Source of the DNA: Pisolithus tinctorius
Taxonomy: Eukaryota; Basidiomycota; Agaricomycetes; Boletales; Pisolithaceae
Direction of reading: 5' to 3'
DNA: 64,000 nt
NCBI GenBank assembly: GCA_024663395.1
Contig: JANFAH010000015.1
Location: 434,001-498,000 of the forward strand
Both the position numbers and the translations under genes were made by a program. Below, one piece after another: positions 22,334 through 34,439 of this stretch. The first letter of the stretch is position 1. The number at the start of each line of letters is the position of its first letter. The notes below the pieces were generated by a model that was not told the DNA's origin, made no database searches, and saw nothing but the letters and a program-made list of their open reading frames with translations.

Positions 22334-22503
22334 CCTGTAGTGTAGGGCCTCGTAGTATTCTCTTCTGCAAATGTCATGTGTGGTGTCCAGTGTCTGGTGT
22401 CCAATCTTGGTCTTGTACAGTAAGTGAGAACAAACAAGAAAAAGAAAACACTAGATACCGATAGGAAACAGAAACAGGAACTGAGGCCAGTTGAGACCAG
22501 TCC
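22334..22503. other. Gap between the antisense gene and gypsy B-2 pol
   Basis: Short convergent intergenic stretch; the side next to pol aligns with 12157-12215 of gypsy B-1, so it belongs to the retrotransposon. No LTR lies here. Confidence 0.7.
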
Positions 22504-22920
22504 TCATTGGTATGGGCCAGGTTTACCAGGGTAGCAGGAATGGAATTCTTGTATGAGTTCAGATGCATTGTCCAGCTCTGTAGCTAGTACCCAAGTGGTT
22601 TCTTCATCAGTCCCCTCATAGCTGGTCCACTGGACTAAGTATTGAAGCCAACACCAGCAATGCTGGTCAACCTTAGAGTCGAAGATTTCAGCCACTTCAA
22701 ACTCTAGTTCACCGTTGACCTTGACTGGTGGGGGTGGTGGCTGAGTCCAGTTCAGGATGGTATTAGGGACAGCCAGCTTGAGTTGGGAGACATGGAAGAC
22801 TGGGTGAACTGCACACATTGAGTCCAGTAGGTGCAGTGTGAATGAGTGGGTACTGGCCTGAGCTATGACCAGATACAGCCCAAGGTTTTTCTCTGAGAGC
22901 TTCTTGGAAGGCTGAGTAGA
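22504..22920 (-). pseudogene. gypsy B-2 pol C-terminus (integrase end and chromodomain)
   Basis: Reads STQPSKKLSEKNLGLYLVIAQ, HPVFHVSQLKLAVPN, CWLQYLVQWTSYEGTDEETTW to KPGPYQ stop. It is the continuation of the integrase that ends in KAKYF at about 47756. The intervening 24.8 kb are X1 and the KDZ transposon. Confidence 0.9.
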
Positions 22921-23350
22921 CTGGTGTGAGTCAAAGTGAGGTTCAGTGGTGGAAACCAACCAAAACCAACACAAAAGACAAAAAGAGCGAGTGGTGGTGT
23001 GCCTATGCGGTACCTAGATGGTGGGACCTGTTCTTTGAAGGGGTTTTTGCAAGCTACAACACTCAAAGACAAGTGCTGAGGGTTGGGGGTGCTCCTGACA
23101 AAGAGGGAGCAAGAATGTGATAGGAAGCGATAGGGTAGACTGCTGTAAGCCTACAGAAGGATGGATGGCAAGTTAATTCAATGTCCTGAGCTGCACTGAG
23201 CTCAGGGAGGGCTTGGAGCGAAGTATATTGATGATAGACGATGATAAGTGAGGTAGACAATAGTTAGACCCTTAATAAAGTCTCAACTATCAAAGCTGCT
23301 GAATGAATTACTGAGAGATGATAAATTGCGAGCAAGAGGGGCTCTCTCAC

Positions 23351-23600
23351 CACTTCAGGTAACCAATTTTCATAAGCATTTAGGCTGAAGTTTTTCTACA
23401 AATCATCCAAGCTAAAAGCCACTCAGACCAGGTCATCCCAGGGACATCTGGCCATGTCCCAGGGCTATTTGCAGTGTGCAGGAGCTGGGATGTCCCATAA
23501 TCCCAGCCCTTTGGTAATATATTTTGGGCTGTCCCATGGCTGCCTTAGGTGTCAGGGGTCCTCAGCTGCAAAAGTGCAGCTCATATTCACACTGAAATCC
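23351..23600 (+). repeat. Left terminal inverted repeat of the KDZ transposon
   Basis: Close inverted match to 46105-46354 over about 250 bp, including GGGATGTCCCATAATCCCAG, a single copy of the palindrome amplified in the arrays. Weaker inverted homology continues further in (for example 23970-24060 with 45660-45750). Confidence 0.85.
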
Positions 23601-24384
23601 CACTTCTGACCAAGAAACCAAAGCAGTCACAATTATCCAGGATGATGAGAATACCTGGCAAAGTAGGGGCCTATGTATGTGGCAGCCACTGACTTTCCAA
23701 AACCATTTGGTACACTTATTATGCACAAATTTGAAGTGGGAAATCAGTGTGATTGTGAGGTGTCATCTCCAGAATCATACAATACTTCTGGAAGTGAGCC
23801 TTGCATCATTGTGATAAATTTTAATGGATTCAGCACTGTCCCATGAGTAAGTTCCATTGTGTATAGAAGGAGTACACATTAATAAGATCATACTAAATGC
23901 ATTCAATGAGGATGAGTGGAAGACCTTCCAAGCCAAGGAATAGATTGTAGCACAATACATGACACTATTGTGGGGCACAAGCATGTGAGAACCCCACTGT
24001 CCAAAGGGGTTATGTAATCTGATTGCTGTGGTGCCCAATGTCCCATTATGACCCTGGGCTGTAAGGCCCTCCAGTGGACCACCATGTGCTTCAAATACCA
24101 ATCCAGCCAGGATGGGCAGAAGACTGAACTTTGTTGATTCTCAAAGGAAGGGTGGACTTGTGTTGCTAAAGACCACTGAAGTCTGTTGGAGATGGTGCAT
24201 TCTGTGTATTACTCTTCATGGATAATTATTCCCAAAGTTCTGATCTAACCCCCAAGCAACTGACATTAGTACTCAAACCATATAGCTCAGTGATTAAACC
24301 ACAAGGTCAACTCCAGGAGACTGCTGGTTCAATCCCACCTTTAGTCACATGTTCATCAAGGGCATCTATGTAGAACAACCAAGA

Positions 24385-26290
24385 GGCAATGATGGGACAT
24401 CCCACCCCCCATTTTTGGAGGCCAGTGGGAGGTCCCATGATAGCTTTGGAGGCTATTGTGGGACATCCCACCCCCCTCTCTGGAGGCCAGTGGGATGTCC
24501 CATGATAGCTTCAGAGGCTACTGTGGGACATCCCAGCCCCCTTTCCATAGGACAATGGGATGTCCCATGATAGCTTCAGAGGCTACTGTGGGACATCCCA
24601 CCCCCCTCTCTGGAGGCCAGTGGGATGTCCCATGATAGCTTCAGAAGCTACTGTGGGACATCCCAGCCCCTTTTCCATAGGACAATGGGATGTCCCATGA
24701 TAGCTTCAGAGGCTACTGTGGGACATCCCACTCCCCTCTCTGGAGGCCAGTGGGATGTCCCATGATAGCTTTGGAGGCTACTTTGGGACATCCCAACCCC
24801 CTCTATGGAGGTCAGTGAGATGTCCCATGAGAGCATCAGATGCTACCATGGGACATGCCACCCCCTTCTCTGGAGGCAAGTGGGATGTCCCATGATAGCT
24901 TCTGATGCTACTGTGAAACATCCCAACCCCCATTCTAGGGGACAGTGGGATGTTCCATGATAGCTTTGGAGGCTACTGTGGGACATCCAACCCCCCTTTC
25001 CAGAGGTCAGTGGGATGTCCCTTGATAGCTTCGGAGACTACTGTGGGACATCCCACCCTCCTCTCTGGAGGCCAGTGGGATGTCCCATGATAGCTTTGGA
25101 GGCTACTGTGGGACATCCCACCCCTTGCTCTGGAGACCAGTGGGATGTCCCATGATAGCTTCAGAAGCTACTGTGGGACATCCCAGCCCCCTTTCCATAG
25201 GACAATGGGATGTCCCATGATAGCTTCAGAGGCTACTGTGGGACATCCCACCCCCCTCTCTGGAGACCAGTGGGATGTCCCATGATAGCTTTAGAAGCTA
25301 CTGTGGGACATCCCAGCCCCCTTTCCATAGGACAATGGGATGTCCCATGATAGCTTCAGAGGCTACTGTGGGACATCCCACCCCCCTCTCTGGAGGCCAG
25401 TGGGATGTCCCATGATAGCTTTGGAGGCTACTATGGGACATCCCATCCTCCTCTCTGGAAGCCAGAGGGATCCCCCATGATAGCTTTGGAGGCTACTTTG
25501 GGACATCCCAACCCCCTCTGAGGAGGTCAGTGAGATGTCCCATGAGAGCATCAGATGCTACCATGGGACATGCCACCCCCTTCTCTGGAGGCAAGTGGGA
25601 TGTCCTATGATAGCTTCTGAAGCTACTGTGAAACATCCCAACCCCCATTCCAGGGGACAGTGGGATGTTCCATGATAGCTTTGGAGGCTACTGTGGGACA
25701 TCCAACCCCCCTTTCCAGAGGTCAGTGGGATGTCCCTTGATAGCTTCGGAGACTACTGTGGGACATCCCACCCTCCTCTCTGGAGGCCAGTGGGATGTCC
25801 CATGATAGCTTTGGAGGCTTCCATGGGACATCCCAACCCCCTTTCTATAGACAGTGGGATGTCCCATGATGGCTTTGGAGGCTACTGTGGGACATCCCAC
25901 CCCCCTTCCAGATGCCAGTGGGATGTCCCATGATAGCTTCAGAGGCTACTGTGGGACATCCCACCCTCCTCTCTGGAGGCCAGTGGGATGTCCCATGCTA
26001 GCTTTGGAGGCTACTATGGGACATCCCAACCCCCTTTCTATAGACAGTGGGATGTCCCATGATAGCTTTGGAGGCTACTGTGGGACATCCCACCCCCCTC
26101 TCTGGAGGCCAGTGGGATGTCCCACGATAGCTTTGGAGGATACTGTGGGATGTCCCACCCCCCCTTCCATAGGCCAATGGGATGTCCCATGGTAGCTTTG
26201 GAAGCTACTGTGGGACATCCCACTCCCCCCTCTGACGGCCAGTTGGACATTCCACCCCTCTCCATAGAGGCCAGTAGGATGTCCATGTAC
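24385..26290. repeat. Left hairpin minisatellite array (about 65-bp units)
   Basis: About 29 units of the form TGGGATGTCCCA, then a TAGCTT..AAGCTA-type inner palindrome, then TGGGACATCCCA, then a C-rich linker of about 20 bp. Each unit can fold into a hairpin with arms of about 21 bp. The two 12-mers are both one CpG transition from the perfect palindrome TGGGACGTCCCA. Open frames here are by-products. Confidence 0.9.
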
Positions 26291-27470
26291 TATATGTCAG
26301 AACACCAAAATGCTCTCAAATCAATTTTGTGGCAGCTTCAAGTCAACCAGATCCACCATGCAGGGCTGTATTGACATATTGCACAGGTAATGTTATCTAA
26401 TTTTTATACTAACTCACAGAGCACAGCGAAGGGCCAATGTAGCAGATTAAATGGGGGCAAATTGTGCAGCTGCAAATGATAACAACATGATGGGTCTGAT
26501 AAAAGATAGACCTGTTTTAGTAGCAATGCAGTAGATTAATTCTCAACACACAAATAGGCTCTTAGAAAAAGCATTGAACAACAATGTTTATAGGGAAAAG
26601 TCAATGAGAGAACCCAGACAAGACCAAAATAAATCCAGAAGTCAACCTCTGCAGCTCTACACTGCTTGCATGTAACATAGAACTGTAGTATCCTGATGAT
26701 GATAACAACACCTGATTAGTAAGCAAGAGATGTTGCCCAAGTCCCTTTAATCTGAGGTACTGCTAACCTTGCCTCAACACCACTTTCAATCCTTGCTTTC
26801 CAACCTTGCCACCCCCCTCACTGTGTGGAAAAACCCTATCTGTCAAAACTTGAAGGAAATTGACTTTTGAGTGTTTTTAGTCCTCTCAAAATTCAGGCTA
26901 TTTACCCATTATTTTGAGCTAATCATTTCAATTCCATTTGAATTCCATTGAGGTCCCTCGACTCACCAGGGAAAAACAATCACTTGATCACAGTAATAAA
27001 ATATAGATAAGGTACACAGGAGACCAGGCAGCAGAACTCACCAGAGCCCCTGGCCATTGGACACAGTGACACTAGGAGAGTTGTCAGCCAGTGATCACCA
27101 CATCAACACTTGCTTAATGTCACCATGTCCCCTCCTCATTGCTGGAGGCTCCTTTATCTGTAGGTGTGGCCTCTAAGCTTCACCTCAAATGTCCTTTGAC
27201 CTAACTCTCTGCAGCCCAAACTCTTCAAACAAGCATACAGTATTTTGAGTAGATGCATCTTCCCTGTAGAATGTCAATCAGTAGAAAATTCATTCGTAGA
27301 TCAAGTGAGCAGCAATATGGCAGTGTGGCCACAGGAGGTAACAAAATAACAGTCAAGCAGACAAATGCTCTTGCATTCAAAATGACGGAGAACTGAGAGA
27401 TTTGATTCACTCACTGCTCACCCTATCATGGAAAAACAAACATGTATTTCTAAAGAAAATACTGAGGAGA
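26291..27470. other. No gene recognised between array and cargo gene 1
   Basis: About 1.2 kb of CpG-poor, A/T-richer sequence. No domain, repeat or splice-supported frame is seen. It may hold the 3' UTR of cargo gene 1. Confidence 0.5.
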
Positions 27471-28341
27471 CTAATAATCTAAGTAATCCTCAGGAAATTC
27501 ATCCTCATACTGTGCAGCACTACCTCTGTCAACCCATTGCTGTGCTGTAGGCTGGGCTGGGGGGTAGTAGTCAGAGATATATGGAGCATCATGGTAAACA
27601 TGATGGTCAGGGCGAGATGGTATGCGATACGTCTGACGGGACGGAGGGAAATGCCCCGAACCATGGCGGGCAGGCAGTAATACCTATAGAGAAGCTAAAC
27701 AAAATGTGACAATGAAGGATCAAGTCACAAACATTGTAGGGAATATCGGAGGGGCCAGGATCATGATAGTTGGTGCAGTCATAACGAGGGTCCTGCAGGA
27801 CATCCTATTGGTCTCCTTCAAGAAACAGAATGCCTGGGTTACTCACCTCATAACGCCGAGATGGTGGAAACTGCTGAGAAGGGCCAGGGTCCCACGGGTG
27901 CGAACGGCTTGGGACAGCATTATGATGCAGATCCTGTGCAGTCCTCCATTAGTCTTTTAATCAACTGGTATGTCCAGACCTCACCCCATAGCGCCGAGCC
28001 GGCAAGGGGCGCTCAGATCAACCGGGCTCTCGAGTGTTCTCGCAGCTTGTGTGTGCTGGTGGGTCACGAAGTGCATCCTGTGCATGTCACCTGTTAGTTT
28101 CGACCAAAATGCAGCAGGGTAAATCACTACACCGTGGTTGCCAGCAATGGGGCGTGCATCCCTGCCTTCGTCATGCAGGGGCATTTGGCGGTCAGAGCGT
28201 GAAGCCTTGGGGAGCATTAGTGGACACCAGAGGTTGAGTGGATTGACTCACCTCACGAGGAACTGTGTCATTATCCGTCACCTCCACACGAGGCCGCTTG
28301 CGTGATGGAAATGGGATTCCGCTCTGTGCATGATGTGCCGC

Positions 28342-30186
28342 TGTGAGTCAAAGTGTGGAAAGGCAGTATAAACCAACCAAACCAACACCAAAGACAAATA
28401 ATGTGCGAGTGGTGGTTTGCCTCCGTGGAACCTGGAGTGCAGAGAAACCTAAATGTGTGGGGGGGACTTCAAGTAGAGGGCTCCTGGCGCAAGTCGTCGA
28501 CGAGTTACGCAGGAGAGGATGAATGAATGCTGATTGAGAAGGGGATGCTGAACAGAGCAGGGGTGTTCAGCCGAAAGGACTTGGGAGTAATGGATTTCGA
28601 TAGGATGTGCTCCTGGCGCAAGTTGATGACGAGTTATGCAGGAGTGGATGGATGACTAAGCAGGTGTGCTGACAGAGCACAGATGATACTTCAGATGAAT
28701 GAATGAAGGTAGATAGACCCTTGAAGGAGCCTCAACTACCAATGATACGAATGAAGACAGATAGACTCTTCCGAATGAGCCTCAACTGTCAATGATGAGA
28801 TAGGCACTGAACTGACTGCTGGACTGCTTCTGATTTTTTTTTTTTGTAGCTAAGTACATGGGGGTTTATATACTGTGGGGGGAGCACAGCTTGTGACAAA
28901 CAAGGCACAAACACTTGGTAAGTAATGAGTAAGGACTGAGTAATCATGATGAGTAAGCGAGAAATGAAAAGTAAGCAAGCAAAGAAGATTGGTAAGTATT
29001 GGCAATGAGCGAGTCAAGGATAGTCAAAATATCACAAAATGAGTCAAACAGAATCAGAGTAAGCGCACTGATATCACATTAGGGGGTGGCGATGCAAGTT
29101 AGATCCCGGCGGAGACATCTCTAGATCCAAAGACGGCATGACAGATGGACAGTGTTTCCAGACAGGGAAGTATTAATTCCAGAACTGAAGGGCATGAGTC
29201 AGGCGTCAAAGGGGGCTAGGGCGTTGGGGGTCTGTGGGGCATTGAGAGCATACACAATCGTGTCTCCCACCCTTCCATCCTCTCAGCAAAGTTAACAAAA
29301 GCTTCATGAATGGGGCTCTGATGGAGGAGGAGGAGAAGGGGGGACGTCCTCTGCTGGATCTTGCAGTAAGAAGGCAAGATGCATGTCATACTCGTCATGA
29401 ATGCGATCAGGGAGGCTGGAGGACAGTAGATTATACTGCAGCTGTCGCAATGTGGGAAGAATGACGGACAAGACTGGAATAAAGATGGTGCAGGGAGCAG
29501 GGAGGAACGATCCATATGCTTCATCAACCAGGGAGACTGAAACGACCACATAAGACCTTTCTAACCGAGTGACAGACCTGAGGCAACCAAAGAACATCCT
29601 TCTAGAAGTCATACTGACAAGGAGAACATGCTGACCAAGCTGCATGGGATGAGACGGGGCTGACAACGACGGGATGAACCAGGGGGCTTCAGGACAGAAG
29701 CTGGTGGGAACGCCTGGCAGATATATGTAGCCACTGTCTCTGGCAAATGAGACAAGCGAGATGATTGACAAAGAGGCAGCCATGATTGATGGACCTAGCA
29801 AAATGAGCGTCTGATGGATGGAGTGCTGTAGAAATGTGCAGGGTGCGAGGATCCTCTCCAAATTTGGAAGGAAGAATCGTGGGGCTGAGCACTTTAAGTG
29901 AGCATGGGAATGGAGTCAATATCTTTGGAAATGGTGGAGATACGACGAAAACCGGAATGCCATACATGGGCGCTAAAAACCTTTAACGCACGCTTAACTC
30001 ACTTCCTCTTTTCTCTTTAGCACTGACAACTCATCCTTGTGCGAAGGATGACTGTTAACGTCCAACAGTCTTTCTACGCATGAGGCCTTTAGTCTTCATC
30101 TGCATGCTTGGGCATTGTGCACAACTCGTCAACGAGTTAGGCAGAGTCAGCTGTAACCATGTCCACAACACCTTTGGTGTGTGACA
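28342..30186 (-). mobile_element. Element X, copy 3
   Basis: Ends TGTGAGTCAAAG and TTTGGTGTGTGACA with the intact 4-bp TSD CCGC (28338-28341 and 30187-30190). At 1845 bp it is the least decayed copy: CpGs persist (for example GTCGTCGACGAGTTACGC). Near its sense 3' end it has a poly-T/A run and a degenerate tandem repeat (CTCCTGGCGCAAGT at two places). Confidence 0.9.
29304..29967 (-). pseudogene. Element X protein, copy X3 (frameshifted)
   Basis: Starts MYGIPVFVVSPPFPKILTPF. After DAHFAR the frame shifts by an indel and continues in SIISLVSFARDSGYIYLPGVP through MTSRRMFFGCLRSV to PAEDVPPSPPPPSEPHS. It retains CGA (Arg) at TLRQLQ, which is TGA in X1 and CAA in X2. Confidence 0.6.
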
Positions 30187-32689
30187 CCGCCATACCTGGA
30201 TCCTCTTCTTCGTGGGACTTCTGCCACTCAGGATCATCAGACACCTTGCACAAAACCATGCCATCAGGAGCCTTGACCAGTGCGATCTCTCCCTTTAATG
30301 GGTGTACATCCCTTATGCTGATGACATCTGCAAAAACGGTCAGTGATGAGTTAGACAAAAAATGTACGCAATCCCTTCATTCCAGGGTTTGATTTCGACC
30401 TCTGGCACACCATCCAGACGATCATTTTTCTCGTCATCGTTGTCATCAGATTGTCCATCGTACATCGAGCCTAGCTTTCTCTGCAGATAAGGTACCACAA
30501 GTTGGTGGAGAGCGTCAGCTTTGAGTTTCTTGTACTCAAAACCAGGGCCTGGTGGAGGCACCTCAAGCGGCCAGTTGATTATGACGAGAGAGTTCCTCCT
30601 AACAAACTCAAGAAGCCGCTGCCAAATGATTTTCTGGGGATCACCAACTTCGACCCCACAGGTCGCTTATGGGAAGACACTTAGAAGAGAATATATGGAA
30701 TACCAGAAATACGTACTGCATAGATCTTGGAGTGCCGTTATCAACTTCTCCTTCATCATAGATCCAAATACCCAGTGGTTGCGATCTCTTGGTATCTCCT
30801 TCATTCAACAATGCAACTCCAATGCCAGAGCTGAACTGGCAGAAGCACTTGTCCTTAATAACCCAGCCTCAGTACCATTACCATCCCTGAGACACCTAAT
30901 TGCAATGAGTCCGAGTAAGATATGTGTAACATCACTTACTTAAATATTGCGGTGTACTTGTCCATAAGTCCCCGAACATCAATGGCACGATCATTGATGT
31001 ACTTTCATATGATATCGGAACCACCAAATATGCCAGAGGTCTGGCATCCTGCAGGGTCTTGTCCAACATACATCACAACTCCAGCAATTTCGATGTCTTC
31101 AAGAGTCGACCACACTTCAGCCTGCTCGATGGTAAGATCTGCCACCCACCCACCCACTTACAACCACTTACCAATCCGGAGAACTGCGTCTTCGCATTGT
31201 GGACTCTGACTGCGATGGACTTGACTGATTTGTTAGCAGGCACTGCTGAGGAGCTCTCACTCCATTCATAAACGGCCTTCAACTTCTCCTTTCTTGCCGT
31301 GGTGTCGTCTTTGGGGATATCTTTCATGAGTTGATTGTACTCCGCCATAATGATATTGTTGACCATGTTTCGGTCAGCTGGGAAGAATGTTATAAAAGAG
31401 TATGTGACAAGGGCATGCATACCGCCATCAGGTTTCAGTTGGGTGGCCCAATACCACAAGTGGAGGAGGTTGGCCTCATTGAGCTTCGTGTGAGATGGTT
31501 TGACACTGAGCCCAGCAGCGACAAGGATGTCACGAGGAGACTTGCCATGTCGACGTCCAAGTTCTTCTGCTTTTGCCTTGACTTCGGTTGCAAAGTCACG
31601 TATCTCATTGAGAGCAGCATGGGACAAGTTCCCAGTCTTCCTAAATTTCGCGTTCCGGGCATGTTCATGATCATCCTGACTCACTATATCACTGTTGTCA
31701 ACATCCATAGCCCTACTTTTGCCCTTGCTTTTAGGTGTGTGTTCCACATGGCGACCAGGACGACATGGGGGAAACTCATCCTCAGTGTCAGAACTGGAGT
31801 CTTCAGCTGGTGGCGAAGATGGAGGAAGTGATGATTCAGAATCATCCTGATCTACTATGAACACATCAATATCGGAAGAGAATGCATTGCAGTGCGACAA
31901 AAGACACATCAAAGGATAACAAAGTGTCTAGAAAAGAAGTGAAAATGACACAGGACACTTGGTGACTCTCATGAGGATCCAAAGCACCTAGCTTTAGACC
32001 ATTGGGCACTGAACCCACAGTCAGATGAGAGAAGGGGGGGGCACCAAACCCCGGAGTCAAGGATATAACAACGCAACATCTACAGAACTGTGAGAGAATG
32101 AGAAAAATATTCAAAAAAAAATGAACCTTCATCATCCGGAAGTTGACTAGCCCCATCATCAGGACGTTGACTGCCCTCATCAGCAGGAACGTTGACCTCA
32201 ACCTCCTCAGCCTCAGCCTCACCAGTATCCTCCTCCATTGGAGTGCCCTCGACCTGGTCTTCCTGCAAGATCGGGGTAGTAGAATTTTGGGAGGACACAG
32301 AAACACTAGGAGTGAGTGATCTCCTCCTGTCACGGAGACCGAACATATGTTCTTCCCATCCTTCAGGTGGTTGCACTGCATGCTGGGGCTTGGGCTTGTC
32401 TTTTTTGATCTGTGAAGGCAGGGGTCAGATGGGATCGACGGTGACAAGATAACTTACCTCTGGTGGAGGAGCCATCTTGGTGGTGGGGATTGTGCGGTTT
32501 CGAAGAACCTGGGTGTGCAAATCCGTAGAGTCGTCCGCGACTTGGTCAACACTTTTCAGCATGCGAGGCATGTCAAGAACGATGGGGGAGGAGGGGAAAA
32601 GTGGTCAGATGAGGTATTTAAGTAAAGCCATGCCTTACCTGACATAAAAAAACCCATGGAGTTATTCGGTAAAATGGCGGCTTGTTGCG

Positions 32690-33500
32690 ATGGAATAATG
32701 ACGCTTGCAGTTATTACATGAGTAGCGAGTGGAACAAAAGGAAAATATCAGAAAAGCAGATTGGTGTCATGCCGTATCGTGATAAGTACCAGGTGGAACG
32801 AACCATAAGGAATATGCAATAATCAATACAGAGAGAGTACATACCACTTCATAATAACATATGCATGCAATGGTAGTGAACAGAGACTTGAACAATTCGG
32901 ACTCTGTTCGCGCGGGTCTCGTGTATGCGATCGAAAACGAACCTGCACAACAAACCCTTGAAGGACCAAACCCCCCCCCCCAAGAACGAACTGTGGTGAA
33001 TGCTGAGACAGGGGAAGGAGCTGAATGGAAGATGTAATAACGAAAATGGAGGAAATACATCGCTAATAAGCGGAGACTCGAACCCCTGAAGGCCCAAAAC
33101 GGAGGGAACACGTACCACTTGGTAATGGAATACATGTGCAACGGTGGCAAACGGAGAGCCTCGGAAGATGAGCTCTGTTCGTGTGGGTTTCATGCGTGCG
33201 ATCGACATCGAAACATCAGTAAATGCTGGAACAGCAAGAGAACAGTAAGGAAGAAGCAATAACCAAGACAGAAGGAATACATACCACTTAGTAATATGAT
33301 ACATGTGTGACGACGGTGAATGGAAAGGCTTGGACAATGCCATGACTCTGTTCCTGAGGGTCTCGTAGACACAATCGACGAGAACCTTCGAAGGCTCCAA
33401 ACCCCCAAGGGCACCAAGCCCTCAACTCTTGTGGACAACCGCGCCAAACGGTAGGGGCGAGAACGGATGCAGGTCAGTAACAACACGTACATGATGAAAG
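32690..33500 (-). repeat. Tandem exon-like repeats (three or four units of about 200 bp)
   Basis: On the minus strand each unit carries a similar coding-like stretch (ETLRNRVMALSKPFHS, MKPTRTELIFRGSPFATVAH, YTRPARTESELFKSLFTTIA) that ends in a donor-like GTGGTATGT or GTGGTACGT. Units are at about 32820-33010, 33090-33240 and 33255-33480, with a weaker one near 32700. They lie upstream of cargo gene 1 and could be duplicated leader exons. No domain is recognised. Confidence 0.5.
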
Positions 33501-33641
33501 GGTCCCGATCTTGAAACCTTTGTATTTGCGATATCTCCACTTACCTGCACCAGGTAGAAAATCCATTAGTAGTCATGTTGTTGGTTACACTTGAGCCAAA
33601 TAAAAAATAAAAAAGCAAAGCTTTATACAAAACAGGTATGT

Positions 33642-34430
33642 TTACAGGGTCACTGTGAAAAATACTCCGGTCGAAGTATGCCAACACTCGTCTGCCAGGG
33701 ATGGATCACTTGGTTCCACGTCCAGATGTCCGCGGACAAGAACAGTGGCGGAGTCAGGGGTGTCAGCGGACATCAGATGTATTGATACGGGGGGAGTGGG
33801 GACCTCCACGCTGATGGGGGAAAAGGGGAGGAAAGGGACCGCAGCGGTGCCCTCCTGACAGGATGACAACGTTGAGGGAGCCAAACTCGATGGAAATGAT
33901 GGTGCTATGGGAGATGATTACTGTCAAGGAACAAAAGTCTTGGAAAAGCGCCCACCTTCACGCTGGGATCTCGAAAGTAAGATGTCAGCAAGGGTGGCAG
34001 CATCGACTGCGCTCAATTTGAGATGCGAAACAATAGTGATTAGAGCGCCTGCATAACCCTTGAACGTTAGCTATCAGACAGTGGTTAGAAAATCACGCAC
34101 TTAGGTTGATGGCACTTATGCTTCACCCATTATCGAGTGAGGGTGGCTGGCACATAGTGAGATGAGGAATGGAAGGGAGAGGGAAAGAAACACAGACAAT
34201 ATTGTAAGTCAATAGGCAGATCTCCAACAGAAGGTTCTTCTTCCCCATTTGTTAGCAGCCATGGAATAACATGTAGGATCTGCCTCGGTGAATCCTGCAT
34301 GCACGGTCTGTAGGAATGTTGTAATTGCACTCTCATTAAATGGATCATTGTATGCCCCAGGTAAAGAATATAACTAACGGAATAGATGCAAAGGCTAAAC
34401 ACTTACTCGTTTGTGGCTCACCATGACGGA
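33642..34430 (-). CDS. Possible small spliced gene, unidentified
   Basis: Weak model: MVSHKR with donor GTAAGT at about 34410, possible exon VHAGFTEADPTCYSMAANKWG, an exon LKLSAVDAATLADILLSRSQ near 33975, then SLAPSTLSSCQEGTAAVPF to TGVFFTVTL stop at 33642. The parts show coding-like composition and GT..AG boundaries, but the chain is not proven and no family is recognised. It may be another cargo gene fragment. Confidence 0.25.
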
Positions 34431-34439
34431 AGCGGAGAC

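Larger units (their letters stand above)
27471..32571 (-). pseudogene. KDZ cargo gene 1, unknown function, split by X3
   Basis: Start at 32571 (MPRMLKSVDQVADDSTDLH). Introns with GTAAGT/GTATGC donors join an acidic region (EEVEVNVPADEG), a nuclear-type basic/acidic stretch (RPGRHVEHTPKSKGKSR), a core (HAALNEIRDFATEVKAKAEELG, AAGLSVKPSHTKLNEAN, LWYWATQLKPDG, AEVWSTLEDIEIAGVVMYVG), the motif EVPPPGPGFEYKKLKADALH, and a Tyr/Pro/Asp-rich tail ending EDEFPEDYLDY. X3 interrupts it after EEDPGMA. TGA at 31005-31007 (FGGSDII stop KYIND) stands where Arg is expected; a second stop lies before MKEIPRDRNHW. I recall this family as a frequent Agaricomycete hypothetical protein but know no function. Exact splice sites near 30350 are uncertain. 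Confidence 0.65.

Noticed and set aside
21414..22437. Minus-strand open frames over the antisense gene (for example 22437-21583) as genes
   Set aside because: They are the complement of the coding exon 2 with its Zn2Cys6 pattern; they have no domain and no splice support.
24349..26374. Open frames such as GMSHDSFGGYCGTSHPP as proteins
   Set aside because: Translations of the hairpin minisatellite in several frames and both strands, without conserved start or end.
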